Shown here: in pieces, positions 63,573-64,000 of the stretch
How the letters are laid out: each line of letters opens with the position of its first letter
Position numbering within the stretch: the first letter of the stretch is position 1
Assembly (NCBI RefSeq): GCF_014873755.1
Contig: NZ_JADBEG010000001.1
Location: 9,798,501 to 9,862,500, forward strand
Origin: Amycolatopsis lexingtonensis
GTDB lineage: Bacteria > Actinomycetota > Actinomycetes > Mycobacteriales > Pseudonocardiaceae
Length of the DNA stretch: 64,000 nucleotides
Direction: 5' to 3'
Made by a program: the position numbers and the translations under genes
The notes under the pieces: generated by a model
What the model was told of the DNA's origin: nothing
The model's input: only the letters and a program-made list of their open reading frames with translations
The model's database searches: none

Positions 63573-64000
63573 GGGGTGAACCTTTTTCCGGTCAGGAACG
63601 CACTGAGGGCGTCGTCGAACTCGGTCTCGCGCTCCAGGTTAGGGAGGTGGCCCGCGCCCTCGACCACCACCAGGGTCGAACCGGCGATCTCCCGGTGGAT
63701 CAGCTCGGCGTCGGCGACCGGCGTGAACTCGTCCTCGCTGCCGACGACGACCAGGGTCGGGACCGCGATGTGCTTCAGGGTGGGCGTGTAGTCGGGCCGC
63801 TCGGCGCGGCCCCGCAGCGCGGCCGCGGCTCCTTCCTTCGGCGCGTTGCGCATCATCTTCCGGACGTGCGCTTCGACGTCCGGCCTGGTCACGCGGGTCT
63901 GCTTCGAGATCATCCGGGGGAGCAGTTCGTCGGCGTAACGCTCCATGCCCTCTTCGGTGATCGTCGCGGCGGTGTCGTAGCGGGCTTGCCTCGCCTCCGG
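63569..64000 (-). CDS. Alpha/beta hydrolase, C-terminal part (5' end outside window)
   Basis: The frame stays open to the right edge. The visible 143 residues contain HIAVPTLVVVGSEDEFTPV with the catalytic-acid aspartate and VVEGAGHLPNLE with the catalytic His, the C-terminal third of an alpha/beta hydrolase. The nucleophile lies outside. The stop overlaps the SDR start by 4 bases, so the two are one operon. Confidence 0.8.
   Translation of the reverse strand, partial: PEARQARYDTAATITEEGMERYADELLPRMISKQTRVTRPDVEAHVRKMMRNAPKEGAAAALRGRAERPDYTPTLKHIAVPTLVVVGSEDEFTPVADAELIHREIAGSTLVVVEGAGHLPNLERETEFDDALSAFLTGKRFTP

Overview
The window is high-GC actinobacterial DNA (about 70% G+C, frequent GTG starts, many 4-nt start/stop overlaps). 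Valine dehydrogenase, fbiC (coenzyme F420), several F420-type enzymes, a DUF5302 protein and an ABC sugar importer without its own ATPase point to a soil actinomycete. An Amycolatopsis-like member of the Pseudonocardiaceae is my best guess, but this is inference. I saw no rRNA, tRNA, CRISPR array, PKS or NRPS.

Layout. 1-5.2 kb: the end of a kynureninase-like PLP enzyme, valine dehydrogenase overlapping a class A beta-lactamase-like gene, a LysR regulator divergent from a Tat-exported metallo-beta-lactamase-fold protein, and a DUF5302 protein. 5.3-12.2 kb: a tandem-domain HxlR regulator divergent from a tightly overlapping catabolic-looking operon (carotenoid oxygenase, acyl-CoA synthetase, SCP2-type thiolase, LLM/F420 oxidoreductase, PNPOx-fold protein). 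12.4-17.6 kb: a PucR/CdaR-type regulator, secreted SGNH esterase, small membrane protein, alpha/beta hydrolase and two TetR regulators. 17.7-21.5 kb: an operon strongly resembling the lysine 2-monooxygenase/5-aminovaleramidase route (davB/davA-like) plus an APC permease. 21.6-24.3 kb: a two-component system and an IclR regulator. 24.8-27.9 kb: a LacI-controlled DUF993/isomerase operon with a clear operator. 28.1-41.4 kb: mostly single genes (Ddn-like, PlsC-like, dihydrolipoyl dehydrogenase, GNAT, a deleted nucleotidyltransferase pseudogene, quinone oxidoreductase, secreted subtilase-like peptidase, methyltransferase, SDR, PRISE reductase, LysR, nucleotidyltransferase, peptide-type binding lipoprotein, LVIVD propeller).

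41.4-52.1 kb is one functional block: GH13 alpha-glucosidase, two sugar permeases, a sugar-binding lipoprotein, a LacI regulator, and two secreted beta-helix glycosidases of mycodextranase-like architecture. One of these carries a 4-bp frameshift. The importer promoter and the glycosidase promoter share an identical layout (motif, -35, -10 and start codon at equal distances), so they look co-regulated for use of an extracellular alpha-glucan.

54.2-57.7 kb holds a compact three-gene operon: a 2-oxoglutarate/Fe(II) oxygenase, a methyltransferase and a eukaryote-like carnitine/choline acyltransferase. I know of no described pathway with this combination and consider it the best candidate for a new small-molecule system. 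57.8-64 kb: a DUF4232 lipoprotein, fbiC, an IS1634-like transposase gene that looks fixed in place, an SDR and a partial alpha/beta hydrolase.

Intergenic spaces carry two families of long hairpin elements: an 85/55-bp family built on a 30-bp unit, and a family of paired palindromes with the core GAATGASTCATTC. At two places they sit inside 39-41 bp exact duplications of neighbouring coding sequence, and at a third inside a 189-bp tandem duplication. This suggests they spread, or provoke local duplication.
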